From contig JACMRA010000003.1 in NCBI GenBank assembly GCA_014376695.1, positions 1 to 64,000 of the forward strand: DNA of 64,000 nt, in the 5' to 3' direction. The notes under the pieces were generated by a model. That model worked only from the letters and a program-made list of their open reading frames with translations, was not told the DNA's origin and did no database searches. The position numbers and the translations under genes were made by a program. The stretch is from Minisyncoccota bacterium (lineage in GTDB: Bacteria > Patescibacteriota > JACMRA01). This document shows, in pieces, positions 11,430 through 20,015 of the stretch (positions are counted from its first letter, which is position 1; each line of letters starts with the position of its first letter).

Positions 11430-11458
11430 ATTGTAGTAGTATCATATACTATTGTCAA
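11430..11458 (-). promoter_or_regulatory. Promoter of the RHH/retropepsin pair
   Basis: TTGACA, 17 bp, TACAAT on the minus strand. The -10 box ends 9 bp before the ATG at 11421, so the transcript would be leaderless or nearly so. Confidence 0.75.
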
Positions 11459-11472
11459 GAGGAAGTGAATAG

Positions 11473-11513
11473 AAAAAACAACAAACCCCATTTGTCAACC
11501 AGGTGGGTAGTTT
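11473..11513 (-). terminator. Terminator after the transketolase subunit gene
   Basis: AAAC-CCCA paired with TGGG-GTTT, followed on the minus strand by 'TGTTGTTTTTT', 15 bp past the stop codon. Confidence 0.6.
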
Positions 11514-11528
11514 TATGCACGACTTTAA

Positions 11529-12371
11529 CTACTCTAATTCGCTCAAGGCTCTCTCCAATTGCTCGCTATCCAAAACTTTACCGTGCCAATCCTCTTTGTT
11601 CTCTAAGAAACTCACCCCTTTGCCTTTTATTGTGTTGGCAATTATCATAGTCGGCTTTGAACCGTTATTACTAAGACTAATTGCCAGCTCAAAGGCTTGA
11701 TCGACCTGTTCAGAGTTATGCCCGTCCTGAATCTGAATTATCTCCCAACTCATTGACTCAACTCGCTTGGATAGCGTCTCAATATCCCAGCCAACCATCG
11801 TCTCTCCCCTTTGACCAAGTCGGTTGAGATCGATAATCCCGATTAAATTTGAGACATTTCTGTGAGATGCAAGTTGCATAGCCTCCCAATTACTCCCTTC
11901 TGCCATCTCGCTGTCTCCAAGTAGCACCCAAGTTTTTGCATTTAATTTATCAATTTGATTGGCAATGGCAATCCCAAGTCCGATCCCAAGACCTTGCCCA
12001 AGAGATCCAGTAGTTGCCAAAGTATAAGCAAACTTTGGGGTTGGGTGGCCTTCGATAGCTGATTTAAAAGTCCTAAAACCCATTAATTCTTCTTGAGACA
12101 ATAATCCCAATTCATAAAACAAACCAAAGAAAAGTGGTGAGGCGTGTCCCTTGCTAAATAATAATTTATCATTAGTAGCCGCCTCAAAATCTTGCCAATT
12201 GCAGTTAAAGTAAGCTTGACCAGCTCCATCTTGGCCAAATAATAAGCCAACCATCAGCTCAACCGCCGACAGCGAACTTGTTGGATGCCCCGAACCGGCT
12301 TGAGTGGTCATTTTGAGAATGCTCTGGCGGACGGATGTTGATATTTTGGCCAAATCGGCAAAGTGATTCAT
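11529..12371 (-). CDS. Transketolase, N-terminal (thiamine diphosphate-binding) subunit
   Basis: Transketolase moves two-carbon units between sugar phosphates in the pentose phosphate pathway. This 280 aa protein is only the N-terminal PP domain: 'GHPTSSLSAVELM' near the start, 'FSKGHASPLFF', 'GSLGQGLGIGLGIA' and the ThDP/Mg-binding 'GDSEMAEGSNWEA'. In many bacteria and archaea transketolase is split into N- and C-terminal genes that lie side by side. Here neither neighbour encodes the pyrimidine-binding C-terminal half, so it must be elsewhere or absent. The start codon is 8 bp after the xerC stop, which suggests one operon with tRNA-Val, alaS and xerC. Confidence 0.88.
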   Translation of the reverse strand: MNHFADLAKISTSVRQSILKMTTQAGSGHPTSSLSAVELMVGLLFGQDGAGQAYFNCNWQDFEAATNDKLLFSKGHASPLFFGLFYELGLLSQEELMGFRTFKSAIEGHPTPKFAYTLATTGSLGQGLGIGLGIAIANQIDKLNAKTWVLLGDSEMAEGSNWEAMQLASHRNVSNLIGIIDLNRLGQRGETMVGWDIETLSKRVESMSWEIIQIQDGHNSEQVDQAFELAISLSNNGSKPTMIIANTIKGKGVSFLENKEDWHGKVLDSEQLERALSELE

Positions 12372-12379
12372 AAAAATAC

Positions 12380-13390
12380 TTATTTAAATACTTTAGTGTG
12401 GAGATCTTTAATTTGAGTATCGGTTATATGGGTGTAGATTTGGGTAGTGGCGATGTTACTATGTCCTAATAAGGTTTGGACAGATCTAATATCCCCGCCC
12501 TCAAAAAGTATTTTTGTCGCAAAGCTGTGTCTTAATGTGTGTGGCGTAATGTGCTTATCGATCCCTGCGTATAGCGCGTACTTTCGGATTAGATTCTGGA
12601 CTGATTTTGGATTTAGTGGCCTTGTATAATCGGTCTTGCGGGACAATTGGCGAAACTTTGTAATAGTTGTCGGATCGAGATCGCCTTTTTCTGGAGTTAG
12701 ATTTTGAGCGTCGATTTTGCGAAGGATAGAAGTTACGAACAAAAATTTATTATCGTCCTTGCCTCGAGCTAGTAAATACTCGTCAATTGCCGTTATTGCC
12801 ATCGGGGCCAAAAAAGTTGTCCGCACCTTGCCCCCTTTCCCCCTGATCATTAATTGTCCGTCAATTGAGCCTTGAATCTGGGATTTAGTAAGCTCGAGTA
12901 ATTCTGATAATCGAAGCCCAGAACCAAAAAGAGTCAAAATTATGGCTTTATCACGAAGCTTTTGTACCCTACTAATGCGTTTGGACTTGATATTGATAGC
13001 CGTACTGATAAGGTTCAAAATTTCAGGCTCGGATAAATAATCAATTTTGCGCTGACGAGATTTTGGCAACTCGATAACTTCTGGGGTAATTACAGCCCGG
13101 CCTTGCTTAATAAGATACCTAAGCAAAGTCCTAAGCACAACCACAAAATACGATTGGGCCTTGGGCGTCATTGGGGTGTGGCGACTAGATAGCCGCTCGC
13201 TCAAAACTTGTCGAAATTTCATTATGATGACCTTATCCAGCTTTTCAGCCTGGCTGACTCCCTGCGTTGCAAAAAATTTGGCACAGGTTGTCAGTGTTTG
13301 GCGGTAGTTGCGAACTGTATTGGGTGAATACTGCTTGACGACCTGGCAGTACAGTAAAAATTCGTCAATATCTTCTTGTAGTAGCGGCAT
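12380..13390 (-). CDS. Tyrosine recombinase, XerC/XerD-like
   Basis: The C-terminal catalytic domain has the family's R-K-H-R-H-Y set: 'GSGLRLSELLEL', 'GKGGKVR', 'HTLRHSFAT', 'LLGHSNIATTQIYTH'. The N-terminal SAM-like core-binding domain begins 'EFLLYCQVVKQYSPNTVRNY'. XerC/XerD resolve chromosome dimers at dif during division. As the only recombinase in the window it could be the single Xer of a reduced genome. I use the ATG at 13390 rather than the ORF start at 13468, because XerC proteins begin there and because the upstream 13-mer 'TATCGTTTATATG' also precedes the alaS start. About 60 residues of the middle region are longer than in E. coli XerC. No dif site was identified. Confidence 0.85.
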   Translation of the reverse strand: MPLLQEDIDEFLLYCQVVKQYSPNTVRNYRQTLTTCAKFFATQGVSQAEKLDKVIIMKFRQVLSERLSSRHTPMTPKAQSYFVVVLRTLLRYLIKQGRAVITPEVIELPKSRQRKIDYLSEPEILNLISTAINIKSKRISRVQKLRDKAIILTLFGSGLRLSELLELTKSQIQGSIDGQLMIRGKGGKVRTTFLAPMAITAIDEYLLARGKDDNKFLFVTSILRKIDAQNLTPEKGDLDPTTITKFRQLSRKTDYTRPLNPKSVQNLIRKYALYAGIDKHITPHTLRHSFATKILFEGGDIRSVQTLLGHSNIATTQIYTHITDTQIKDLHTKVFK

Positions 13391-13503
13391 ATAAACGATA
13401 GGGATTTTTTGGCTGATAAACTCTAATTCTATGCTAATGACCAAAATAGATTTTTTTGGCAAATCCAATGGTAACCTATCTCAAAGCCACTTGCTCACCA
13501 AGG

Positions 13504-14430
13504 CTACAAAGACGATTTAGAGTACTTCTCAACAGTGGCCAGCGTAGTTGCAAATAAATCAGTCTCATAGACAGTCTTGTAACCATTAATTACCGTCAAA
13601 AATCGCTCGAAGCCAAGTCCAGTGTCAATATTCTTACTTGGCATATCGCTCAGGTTAACCGGCTCTTTATCGCCGTCTTTTTCTCCGATGTACTGCATAA
13701 ATACATTATTCCCAATTTCGATAATATTATCGTCAATCCATTGGACCCTCTCCTGAACAGATAGCTTTGGCAGAATCGATGTTTCAAAATCTATTGGCTG
13801 ATCAGGTAACAAATAATACATCTCTGAACAAGGTCCACACGGACCTTTGTAGGGCAGTCCCCACCAATTGTCTTTGCCAGACATGGTTCTGATTCGACTA
13901 ACTCTATTTTGGTTAGTTTTTAGGGTATCTTCGAGGCTTTGACTATAGTCTGGACCGACCAAGGCCTCCATTCCAAGTTTTGTGTATTCGGATTGCCAGT
14001 ACGCAGCGGCCTCACTATCGACATCTACATCTCGCCCGTTACCCTGATAAACAGTTACAAAAAGACGATTTGAATCCAGTCCTAACCAATCTTTGGAAGT
14101 CAAAAATTCCATAGACCATTCAATAATCTCTTTTTTAAAATATGCCCCGATTGACCAATTGCCCAGCATTTCAAAAAACGTTAGATGCCTATTGTCCCCA
14201 ACTTCCAATATATCATCCGTTCTAATGCATTTTTGACTGTTGGCTAGCATATTTCCAGCTGGGTGGGTTGCTAAGCCGGTTAAATAAGGTATAATTGGTT
14301 GCATTCCAGCCGTATTAAAAAGTACAGTAGGGTCCTCTTTTGGTACCAATGGGCTAGACGGTATAATGCTGTGGCCTTTGGACTTATGAAAATCAAGATA
14401 GAGCTTGCGAAGTTGATTAGCTGTAACCAT
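13504..14430 (-). CDS. alaS: Alanyl-tRNA synthetase, catalytic-core fragment
   Basis: The first 60 residues are typical AlaRS ('LDFHKSKGHSIIPSSPLVP'), with class II motif 1 and motif 2 region 'KCIRTDDILEVGDNRHLTFF' and motif 3 'GLGFERF'. The protein stops at about 308 residues, 'ATVEKYSKSSL', shortly after motif 3. Missing are the tRNA-recognition domain, the editing domain and the C-Ala domain of the usual 850-880 aa enzyme. The end is a TAG codon, so recoded TGA is not the cause. The xerC reading frame follows within about 110 bp, so the rest is not adjacent. It is either one half of a split enzyme or a remnant. The start at 14430 ('MVTANQLRKLYL') fits the family and the TATG context. Confidence 0.9.
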   Translation of the reverse strand: MVTANQLRKLYLDFHKSKGHSIIPSSPLVPKEDPTVLFNTAGMQPIIPYLTGLATHPAGNMLANSQKCIRTDDILEVGDNRHLTFFEMLGNWSIGAYFKKEIIEWSMEFLTSKDWLGLDSNRLFVTVYQGNGRDVDVDSEAAAYWQSEYTKLGMEALVGPDYSQSLEDTLKTNQNRVSRIRTMSGKDNWWGLPYKGPCGPCSEMYYLLPDQPIDFETSILPKLSVQERVQWIDDNIIEIGNNVFMQYIGEKDGDKEPVNLSDMPSKNIDTGLGFERFLTVINGYKTVYETDLFATTLATVEKYSKSSL

Positions 14431-14496
14431 ATAAACGATAAAGAATTTACTTTGAAACAAAAATATCTCCCGAGGGAAATATTGAAAGATTATATT

Positions 14497-14571
14497 TGGT
14501 GGGTGATGAGGGATTTGAACCCCCGACCTTCTCCGTGTAAAGGAGCTGCGCTACCACTGCGCCAATCACCC
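14497..14571 (-). tRNA. tRNA-Val (UAC)
   Basis: A complete cloverleaf of 75 nt with encoded CCA. The acceptor GGGTGAT/ATCACCC is perfect and the anticodon loop TTTACAC gives UAC. It precedes alaS by 66 bp and may be co-transcribed with it. Confidence 0.95.
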
Positions 14572-14606
14572 AAGCTTTGACGAGAAGACTAAATGGACTT
14601 GCTTAT

Positions 14607-14635
14607 TTGATAAACAGATATTTAGCCTTTGTCAA
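14607..14635 (-). promoter_or_regulatory. Promoter of tRNA-Val and the alaS-xerC-transketolase operon
   Basis: TTGACA, 17 bp, TATCAA on the minus strand, 36 bp before the tRNA 5' end. Confidence 0.65.
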
Positions 14636-14644
14636 GTATTTGCC

Positions 14645-14872
14645 CTACGCTTCAACCATTGGCGAAACCCGAAAATGAATAGTCTTTGAGACTGGATTAC
14701 ATTCCTGAATCTCTACAACCTGTCCCAAAGTGTAAAGACTAGAATCATCGCAGGCAACTGCATATTTTTTCTTAACTTTGAACCTTTTTCCATATTTGGA
14801 ATGTAATTTAGTTTTTTCTACTGTGACGATAATCGCCTTAGTCATTTTGTTTGATGTAACTTTACCTGTCAT
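14645..14872 (-). CDS. rpsQ: 30S ribosomal protein S17
   Basis: S17 binds 16S rRNA early in assembly. The 75 aa protein shows the family's OB-fold signature: 'GKVTSNKMTKAIIVTVEKTKLHSKYGKRFK', then 'GQVVEIQECNPVSKTIHFRV'. The usual order is rpsC-rplP-rpmC-rpsQ. Here rpsQ follows rpsC after 33 bp, so L16 and L29 are not in this operon. The C-terminus is short, as is normal for S17. The start at 14872 has the TATG context. Confidence 0.92.
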   Translation of the reverse strand: MTGKVTSNKMTKAIIVTVEKTKLHSKYGKRFKVKKKYAVACDDSSLYTLGQVVEIQECNPVSKTIHFRVSPMVEA

Positions 14873-14905
14873 ATTATTTTTATTATTCCTTAATCCTTAT
14901 ACAAC

Positions 14906-15589
14906 CTACGCGTTAAAAGCGTTGAATTTGTCTCCCTTGAAGAGCCATACCTTAATTCCCAGAATCCCAGCTTTTGTTTTGCAAGGTACTGCGGCGTAAT
15001 CAATGTTGGCGTCGATTGTGTGTCGTGGGACGGAGCCGTACCCAAAATGTTCAGATCGAGCAATTTCTGCGCCGTTAAGTCGACCAGCGACCGTAATTTT
15101 ACATCCCTGAATTCCTGAATATTTAACCTTTTCCAAGAAGCCTTTGGCCAGCTTTCGGTATGCAGCTCCTCGTTTGACTGCATCAGATAATTCTTCGGCA
15201 ATAACGTTTGCAGATCGATATGGATCTCGGTATTCTGCAATGTCTAGCTTAAGATCTTCAGGAAGTTTAAACATTTTTATTAATTTGGCTTTAAGGGCAT
15301 TGATTGTCGCACCTGCTTTACCAATGACCAATCCTGGTCGGGTGACGAAGATCGAGATTTCTACTTTTCGGAAGTATCGTCGAACTACTACATTAACCAA
15401 TCCACTCGATTGTAGCTCTTTTCGAAGGAAGATTTTGATCTCACGATCAGCCAATAAGTAGGTTGAGTAAGTTTTTCCCTTGGCGAACCACACAGAAGTC
15501 TGCAAAGCGGTAGCATCGGCTGATGTGTTAGTTACATTGCTGAGTTTTTTCTTGGCTCGAAATAGATTTACGTTTATTTTTTGACCCAT
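14906..15589 (-). CDS. rpsC: 30S ribosomal protein S3
   Basis: S3 lines the mRNA entry channel and has helicase activity with S4. The 227 aa protein starts 'MGQKINVNLFR', has a KH domain with 'TRPGLVIGKAGATINALK' (GxxG loop), and a C-terminal domain with 'CKITVAGRLNGAEIARSE' and 'KAGILGIKVWL'. It follows a 506 aa membrane protein gene by 88 bp and precedes rpsQ. Both seem to be expressed from the strong promoter at 17222-17250. Sharing an operon with an unknown membrane protein instead of the S10 operon is unusual. Confidence 0.95.
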   Translation of the reverse strand: MGQKINVNLFRAKKKLSNVTNTSADATALQTSVWFAKGKTYSTYLLADREIKIFLRKELQSSGLVNVVVRRYFRKVEISIFVTRPGLVIGKAGATINALKAKLIKMFKLPEDLKLDIAEYRDPYRSANVIAEELSDAVKRGAAYRKLAKGFLEKVKYSGIQGCKITVAGRLNGAEIARSEHFGYGSVPRHTIDANIDYAAVPCKTKAGILGIKVWLFKGDKFNAFNA

Positions 15590-15677
15590 ATCTTTTTAAT
15601 CTTAATTTATCTAAATAATTGATGCTCTTATATATCTTAAAGTAGATGAGTTTTGAAAATATGTCAAATTAGGGTTC

Positions 15678-17198
15678 TTAAGCTGATTTTCTATCTCGAT
15701 CAAGATAGGTACCAAGTTTGATATTTTGGAGCTCTGAGGCACCGATTTTATTTCCTTTGATCGAGGCTTTGAGATTGTCGAAGTATTGAATAGCTCCTTT
15801 TGTGACTTGGCTCGATAATTGAGTTGTCGCATTACAGAAGTCTTGAAAGTTAAGCACCCCGCAAGTAATTGTATTTACAGCATTAAAAATAATGTCTAGA
15901 AATTCGAGGGCCAGACTGGTTAGCTCCTCAATAACCTTATCGATGATTTGGTCAATACCGTCCGCGTTATCACCTCCACCTGCACTATTAGTTGCATTGA
16001 TTGCGGCTACCGCGCTTGTGAATCCAAGATCCCCCTTTGGCTTGTCCACAATAGTTGTGACGTATACATCCTTGACAAAATTGGTATTACTCAAAGCGCT
16101 CCCAGTATCGGGTAAAGTTGTAGTTAGAGTGACTTGGTCTAAATTTATACCTCGATTAGCTAGAGCCGCTGGTATAAAAGCTGGTAGACTTTTTCCAGAT
16201 TCTGGTTCGAGTTTTACTATTTGATCTTGCGTAGCGAATCCCTCTGCTTTCTCTCCTGCGTCAAATCCTATCTTTTTTAATTTGTCCGTACTAAACGCAC
16301 TATCTACATTTTGACCAATCTCAATTGCGCCAAGTGAATATTGACAAGTACCATCTTTTTTGATCCTTATCGAAGCTACTAGTCCTAATAGGCTACAGCT
16401 ATCTGCATCAAAAATTTTTGCACTGGCTGCCCTGAGTGTGTTGAGAGAGTTTTGCAATTTCCCAAAACCTTCGTCGCATTTGGCGCCGTTACCTTTGGCA
16501 CATTCATCGCCAGCTGCAAAGGCCGCAGCCCTAGCTGTATTGGCCGCCTGGCAACCAACTGCAGTGATACATTTGATAGCCCCTTGAGCAGTAGTTCCGT
16601 TAGTTGGGAACAATCTGAATTCGCAGTTTTGATCTTGAGCGTACGCTGGTTGAGGCTGTGTCCAGCCAAGGGTCTTATTAAACCAGTCGCCGGCTGAGTT
16701 CCAAGCGTATTGTGCGGTGCTCTCGATAGAACCAGTCTTCAGAAACGATATTGAACTCATCTGCTGATTAACCCATTTGTCTATTTCCTCGCAAACATTT
16801 ATACGAAAATTTAAGACCTTCATTATGTCTCGAGCAATTTTTGAATTACTAATTGCAGATACCGCTTGATTTATTGAGTCTTTGAGTTTGTATAAGATTT
16901 TGCGAATGGCACTAAAAAATGATTGGATCAGCTTTTTGAGAAGCTTGATTGCGGCTTTGGTGAGCATATCGAATAACCACTGTTCCCAGCCAGCCCGGAC
17001 TTGTAAAGAGTCAATTAACCCCATACGAATTTGTTGGGTTACCCAGATACTTGACTTGGTAGCTTTTGTTACCAGAATTCCAGCTTGTTGTTGCAGCATA
17101 CGCACTCCGCCAAAATCCCCAAGAGCTAGCATAGAACCAAATGCCAGCATTAAAACAATCCAAGTCCCAGCGATTAATTTGTCGAACCAAGTAAACAT
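15678..17198 (-). CDS. Unknown membrane-anchored protein upstream of rpsC
   Basis: A 506 aa protein that I do not recognise. Residues 8-28 ('GTWIVLMLAFGSMLALGDF') form one membrane segment. A long region of amphipathic helices rich in K and I follows (about 30-130). A cysteine-bearing part spans about 190-290 ('CITAVGCQAANTARAAA', 'DSCSLLGLVASI', 'GTCQYSLGAIEIG'). A late hydrophobic stretch lies near 430-460 ('LALEFLDIIFNAVNTITCG'). The number of cysteines suggests that part of the chain is outside the cytoplasm. It has a perfect consensus promoter, so it is probably highly expressed, and it heads the transcript that contains rpsC and rpsQ. The start has the TATG context. Confidence 0.75.
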   Translation of the reverse strand: MFTWFDKLIAGTWIVLMLAFGSMLALGDFGGVRMLQQQAGILVTKATKSSIWVTQQIRMGLIDSLQVRAGWEQWLFDMLTKAAIKLLKKLIQSFFSAIRKILYKLKDSINQAVSAISNSKIARDIMKVLNFRINVCEEIDKWVNQQMSSISFLKTGSIESTAQYAWNSAGDWFNKTLGWTQPQPAYAQDQNCEFRLFPTNGTTAQGAIKCITAVGCQAANTARAAAFAAGDECAKGNGAKCDEGFGKLQNSLNTLRAASAKIFDADSCSLLGLVASIRIKKDGTCQYSLGAIEIGQNVDSAFSTDKLKKIGFDAGEKAEGFATQDQIVKLEPESGKSLPAFIPAALANRGINLDQVTLTTTLPDTGSALSNTNFVKDVYVTTIVDKPKGDLGFTSAVAAINATNSAGGGDNADGIDQIIDKVIEELTSLALEFLDIIFNAVNTITCGVLNFQDFCNATTQLSSQVTKGAIQYFDNLKASIKGNKIGASELQNIKLGTYLDRDRKSA

Positions 17199-17221
17199 AA
17201 TAATAAAAATTTAATACTTTG

Positions 17222-17250
17222 ATTATAATCCAAATACTCGACTCTGTCAA
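17222..17250 (-). promoter_or_regulatory. Consensus promoter of the 506 aa protein-rpsC-rpsQ operon
   Basis: Exact TTGACA, 17 bp, exact TATAAT on the minus strand. The predicted start is about 17 nt before the start codon. Confidence 0.9.
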
Positions 17251-17271
17251 CAAAAATCAGTCACTGAATAC

Positions 17272-17298
17272 AAAAAAACTCCCCGATTAATCAGGGAG
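17272..17298 (-). terminator. Terminator of the repeat surface protein gene
   Basis: CTCCCTGAT/ATCGGGGAG hairpin followed by seven T on the minus strand. It separates the surface protein gene from the next promoter. Confidence 0.9.
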
Positions 17299-17341
17299 AA
17301 ATATACTTGGATTTTGTTTCGATTAAAAAACTTGTCTTGAA

Positions 17342-18976
17342 CTATTTTTTGACAACTTTTCGAAGAACGATCATTACAACCACTCCTAACGCTGCTACTA
17401 TAGATCCAGCAATTAAGAATATTGAGTTAGCTCCAGTTCGTGACAGTGTTTTTACCACTGGCTTGGCTACTACTGGTGTTGTGGTTGTGCCTGTATTGAC
17501 TAGTGCTATTGTTGTATTGTCAACCATTGCTGTTTTGGTAGTATCTACTTTGGCTCCCATTCCCAATTGTGAGAAGATAGATTGTCTGCCAGTTAGAGAT
17601 CCTGTTGGTACGTTTGTACATGTAACAGTGATACCGCTTAGAGTGCAGGTACCTGCTGGGGTTGCATCTCCAATAGCCAATTTTAGATCCATTGGTAGAG
17701 TCTTGCTATTTGGCAATGTAAATGTACAAGTAGTAGTTGTATTTTTGACTACATTTTTGTTATCATTACATTTTAGGTCCGTTGTTTTTAAATCATCCAA
17801 AGTTAAAGGTGTTTTAACAATTACTATCGGAGTAAAACTTGAAGCAACTCCTGTCAAAGTCATAACCCCGCTGGCAATAAGCGAGCCGCTAGTTAATGCC
17901 CCAGTAGGACAGCTTGCTGGAATAACTTGATTAGCTGTTGGTGTAAAGACGTTCATCAACATATTACCGTCGATAACACAAGTTCCATTTGTGTATTGAG
18001 CCTGCCCAATATAACTGCTTCCTGTAGTTGTGATTGCACCAGTTACATTTTGACCAATTGTTCCAGTCAAAACTCCAGTTGGATTAGTTCCAAGTGTTTT
18101 TGCAGCCAGTGCTGGAGTAAAATTACTTGCGACCCCTGTTGCTGGCACTACACCAGTTACTGTTGTTGCCTCTAAACTACCAGTAGTCATAACACCAGTT
18201 GGACATCCAGCAGGGATAACCTGACCCATAGTAGGCGTGAAAGTTCCATTCAGAATATCACCGACTATTGTACAACCCATACCAATGACCACTTTGGCTG
18301 GGCCATTGTAAGTTGAGTTGTTTGTGACAATGCTCCCGCCGACAACATCTCCAACAGTCCCAATTAATTGACCGGAAGGATTAGTTCCCATGGTTTTGAC
18401 AGCCATTCCAGCAGCTCTACAATCACCAACTACATTAGATACTGTAAAAGTGATCTGAGGCCCTGGTACTGTGAACCATTCTGCCCCTGGATTAACGTGT
18501 AAAGTAGCTGTTGGATTGGTACCAGATTTGGTTAGGGTATTTTTCATCATCAATTCAGGAGTTGTAGAAATAGCTAGACCTCCAGTTGTGTTGTTTCCAG
18601 TATATGTTAATCGTTGAGACCAGATAGCAGGAGTCGCTCCTATAACAGGACTTACCTGTTGAAATACAGGATCATAAAATCCGCTCGCAGCCGTAAATTT
18701 ACCCTCTTCGGTGATAGTTGGTGTAGTCGTAAAGTTTGCTAAATCAAACCAAGTACTGACATCTGCCAGATTCATTGTGTTTGAACCAGTAGATTGTACA
18801 CATGTTGATAATTCAACAGTAGTCCCTTTGTCTTCTAATCCGATGATTAAATTAGCTGTGTTGACAGCTGCGAAGGCTCCTATGTTACCGAGGCTTGCAA
18901 GTGCAAACAGCTGGATAAAAGTAAAGCCAAGTGTGAATAGATAATTCAAAGAATTAATTTTTGTTTTTTTGGGCAT
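17342..18976 (-). CDS. Repeat-containing surface protein with RTG sorting signal
   Basis: A 544 aa secreted protein. It has a signal peptide in the first 40 residues ('LFTLGFTFIQLFALASLGNIGAFA'), then a Thr/Gly-rich body. Two tandem repeats of about 110 residues carry the shared blocks 'QVIPA(G/S)CPTG', 'GVAS(N/S)FTP' and 'K T (M/L)GTNP'. The end shows 'LSRTG', a hydrophobic segment and 'LRKVVKK', the same layout as the surface protein at 1-2156. The paired cysteines in each repeat suggest disulfide-stabilised modules. I chose the ATG at 18976 over the TTG at 18988 from the TATG context. Its own terminator makes it a single-gene unit. Function: exported structural or adhesive protein, ligand unknown. 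Confidence 0.8.
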   Translation of the reverse strand: MPKKTKINSLNYLFTLGFTFIQLFALASLGNIGAFAAVNTANLIIGLEDKGTTVELSTCVQSTGSNTMNLADVSTWFDLANFTTTPTITEEGKFTAASGFYDPVFQQVSPVIGATPAIWSQRLTYTGNNTTGGLAISTTPELMMKNTLTKSGTNPTATLHVNPGAEWFTVPGPQITFTVSNVVGDCRAAGMAVKTMGTNPSGQLIGTVGDVVGGSIVTNNSTYNGPAKVVIGMGCTIVGDILNGTFTPTMGQVIPAGCPTGVMTTGSLEATTVTGVVPATGVASNFTPALAAKTLGTNPTGVLTGTIGQNVTGAITTTGSSYIGQAQYTNGTCVIDGNMLMNVFTPTANQVIPASCPTGALTSGSLIASGVMTLTGVASSFTPIVIVKTPLTLDDLKTTDLKCNDNKNVVKNTTTTCTFTLPNSKTLPMDLKLAIGDATPAGTCTLSGITVTCTNVPTGSLTGRQSIFSQLGMGAKVDTTKTAMVDNTTIALVNTGTTTTPVVAKPVVKTLSRTGANSIFLIAGSIVAALGVVVMIVLRKVVKK

Positions 18977-19085
18977 AATTTTTGTCAAAATTTTTGTTTG
19001 AGGTTTTTTGTATTTGTATTTTAGATGACGGACGAATCTAAATCTCTTCTATATTCTAACATAGTTTTACTTTCTATGCAAATTC

Positions 19086-20015
19086 CTATTCGTTGATTTT
19101 TTCTTCTGTTAAATAAGGTTGCAGATTTCCAAAATTTTCCTCAATCAAAGGGAATAATTGTATAGCATTATGTTTAGAAAAATCCAAAATGTCTTGACTT
19201 TGCAAATTTTTTATTTCGGCAATTTTTGACACGGTCGATTCTATGTATACAGGCAGGCAAACTTTATTTTCTCGATTAGCCAGCGGAACAAGAAATGGCG
19301 CATCAGTCTCTATCATGATATTACTCATTGGACAGTATTTTACAGCCTCAATCAGTTCTGTTGTATTACTATAAGTGATAATACCACCAAGGGCAATGAA
19401 ACCGTTTAGTGCTAAAATAGCTTGTAAGTTTTGCTTATTTCCAGTAAAGCAATGAATAAGAAATTTCCCCCATATCGCAGGATAATTTTTTAGTATCTCA
19501 ATCAAATCGTCGAATGCATCTCGGCAATGTATGACTAGGGGCAGATCCAACTTAATGGCTACTTCGATTTGAGAAATAAAAAGCACTTTTTGAAGTTTAA
19601 TAAGCTCATCACTTTTGGCAATATGGTAATCTAGGCCAACCTCTCCTATCCCGCATAGATTTTTAATATCTATTAATTCAAGTAATTTGGACTGTTCCAG
19701 AATATACGCGTCCATATCAAATCCATGTTTGACAATTTCTGGGTGCGATCCTAAAAGAAAAAATACCTTTGGATTAGATTTAAATAATTGCCAAACAAGG
19801 TAAAAATTGCTCGTGCTTACAGTCGATTGGATTACAAATTGATGATTAACAAGAAGTTCACTGATTTTGGCAGAGCCTTCACTGATAATAGTCAAATTAT
19901 TACCCTCAGGATTGCCTTCCCCGAAAATGTATTTTCTAAAATTTTGACCGTAACCGAGTTTTTCTAATAGCAATTCCAAGTGAATATGGGTATCATGAAG
20001 GATTGTCCTGGTCAT
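19086..20015 (-). CDS. tatD: TatD family metal-dependent hydrolase (DNase)
   Basis: TatD proteins are TIM-barrel metalloenzymes with 3'-5' exonuclease activity. Visible are the first metal ligands 'DTHIHLE', the 'GIGEVGLDYH' strand with catalytic Glu, 'LPLVIHCRDA', 'FLIHCFTG' and 'ETDAPFLVP'. At 309 aa it is a little longer than the usual 260, with an extended N-terminal section (residues 10-50). Its ATG overlaps the stop codon of the coiled-coil protein gene by one base (TAATG), so the two are translationally coupled. Confidence 0.9.
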   Translation of the reverse strand: MTRTILHDTHIHLELLLEKLGYGQNFRKYIFGEGNPEGNNLTIISEGSAKISELLVNHQFVIQSTVSTSNFYLVWQLFKSNPKVFFLLGSHPEIVKHGFDMDAYILEQSKLLELIDIKNLCGIGEVGLDYHIAKSDELIKLQKVLFISQIEVAIKLDLPLVIHCRDAFDDLIEILKNYPAIWGKFLIHCFTGNKQNLQAILALNGFIALGGIITYSNTTELIEAVKYCPMSNIMIETDAPFLVPLANRENKVCLPVYIESTVSKIAEIKNLQSQDILDFSKHNAIQLFPLIEENFGNLQPYLTEEKINE

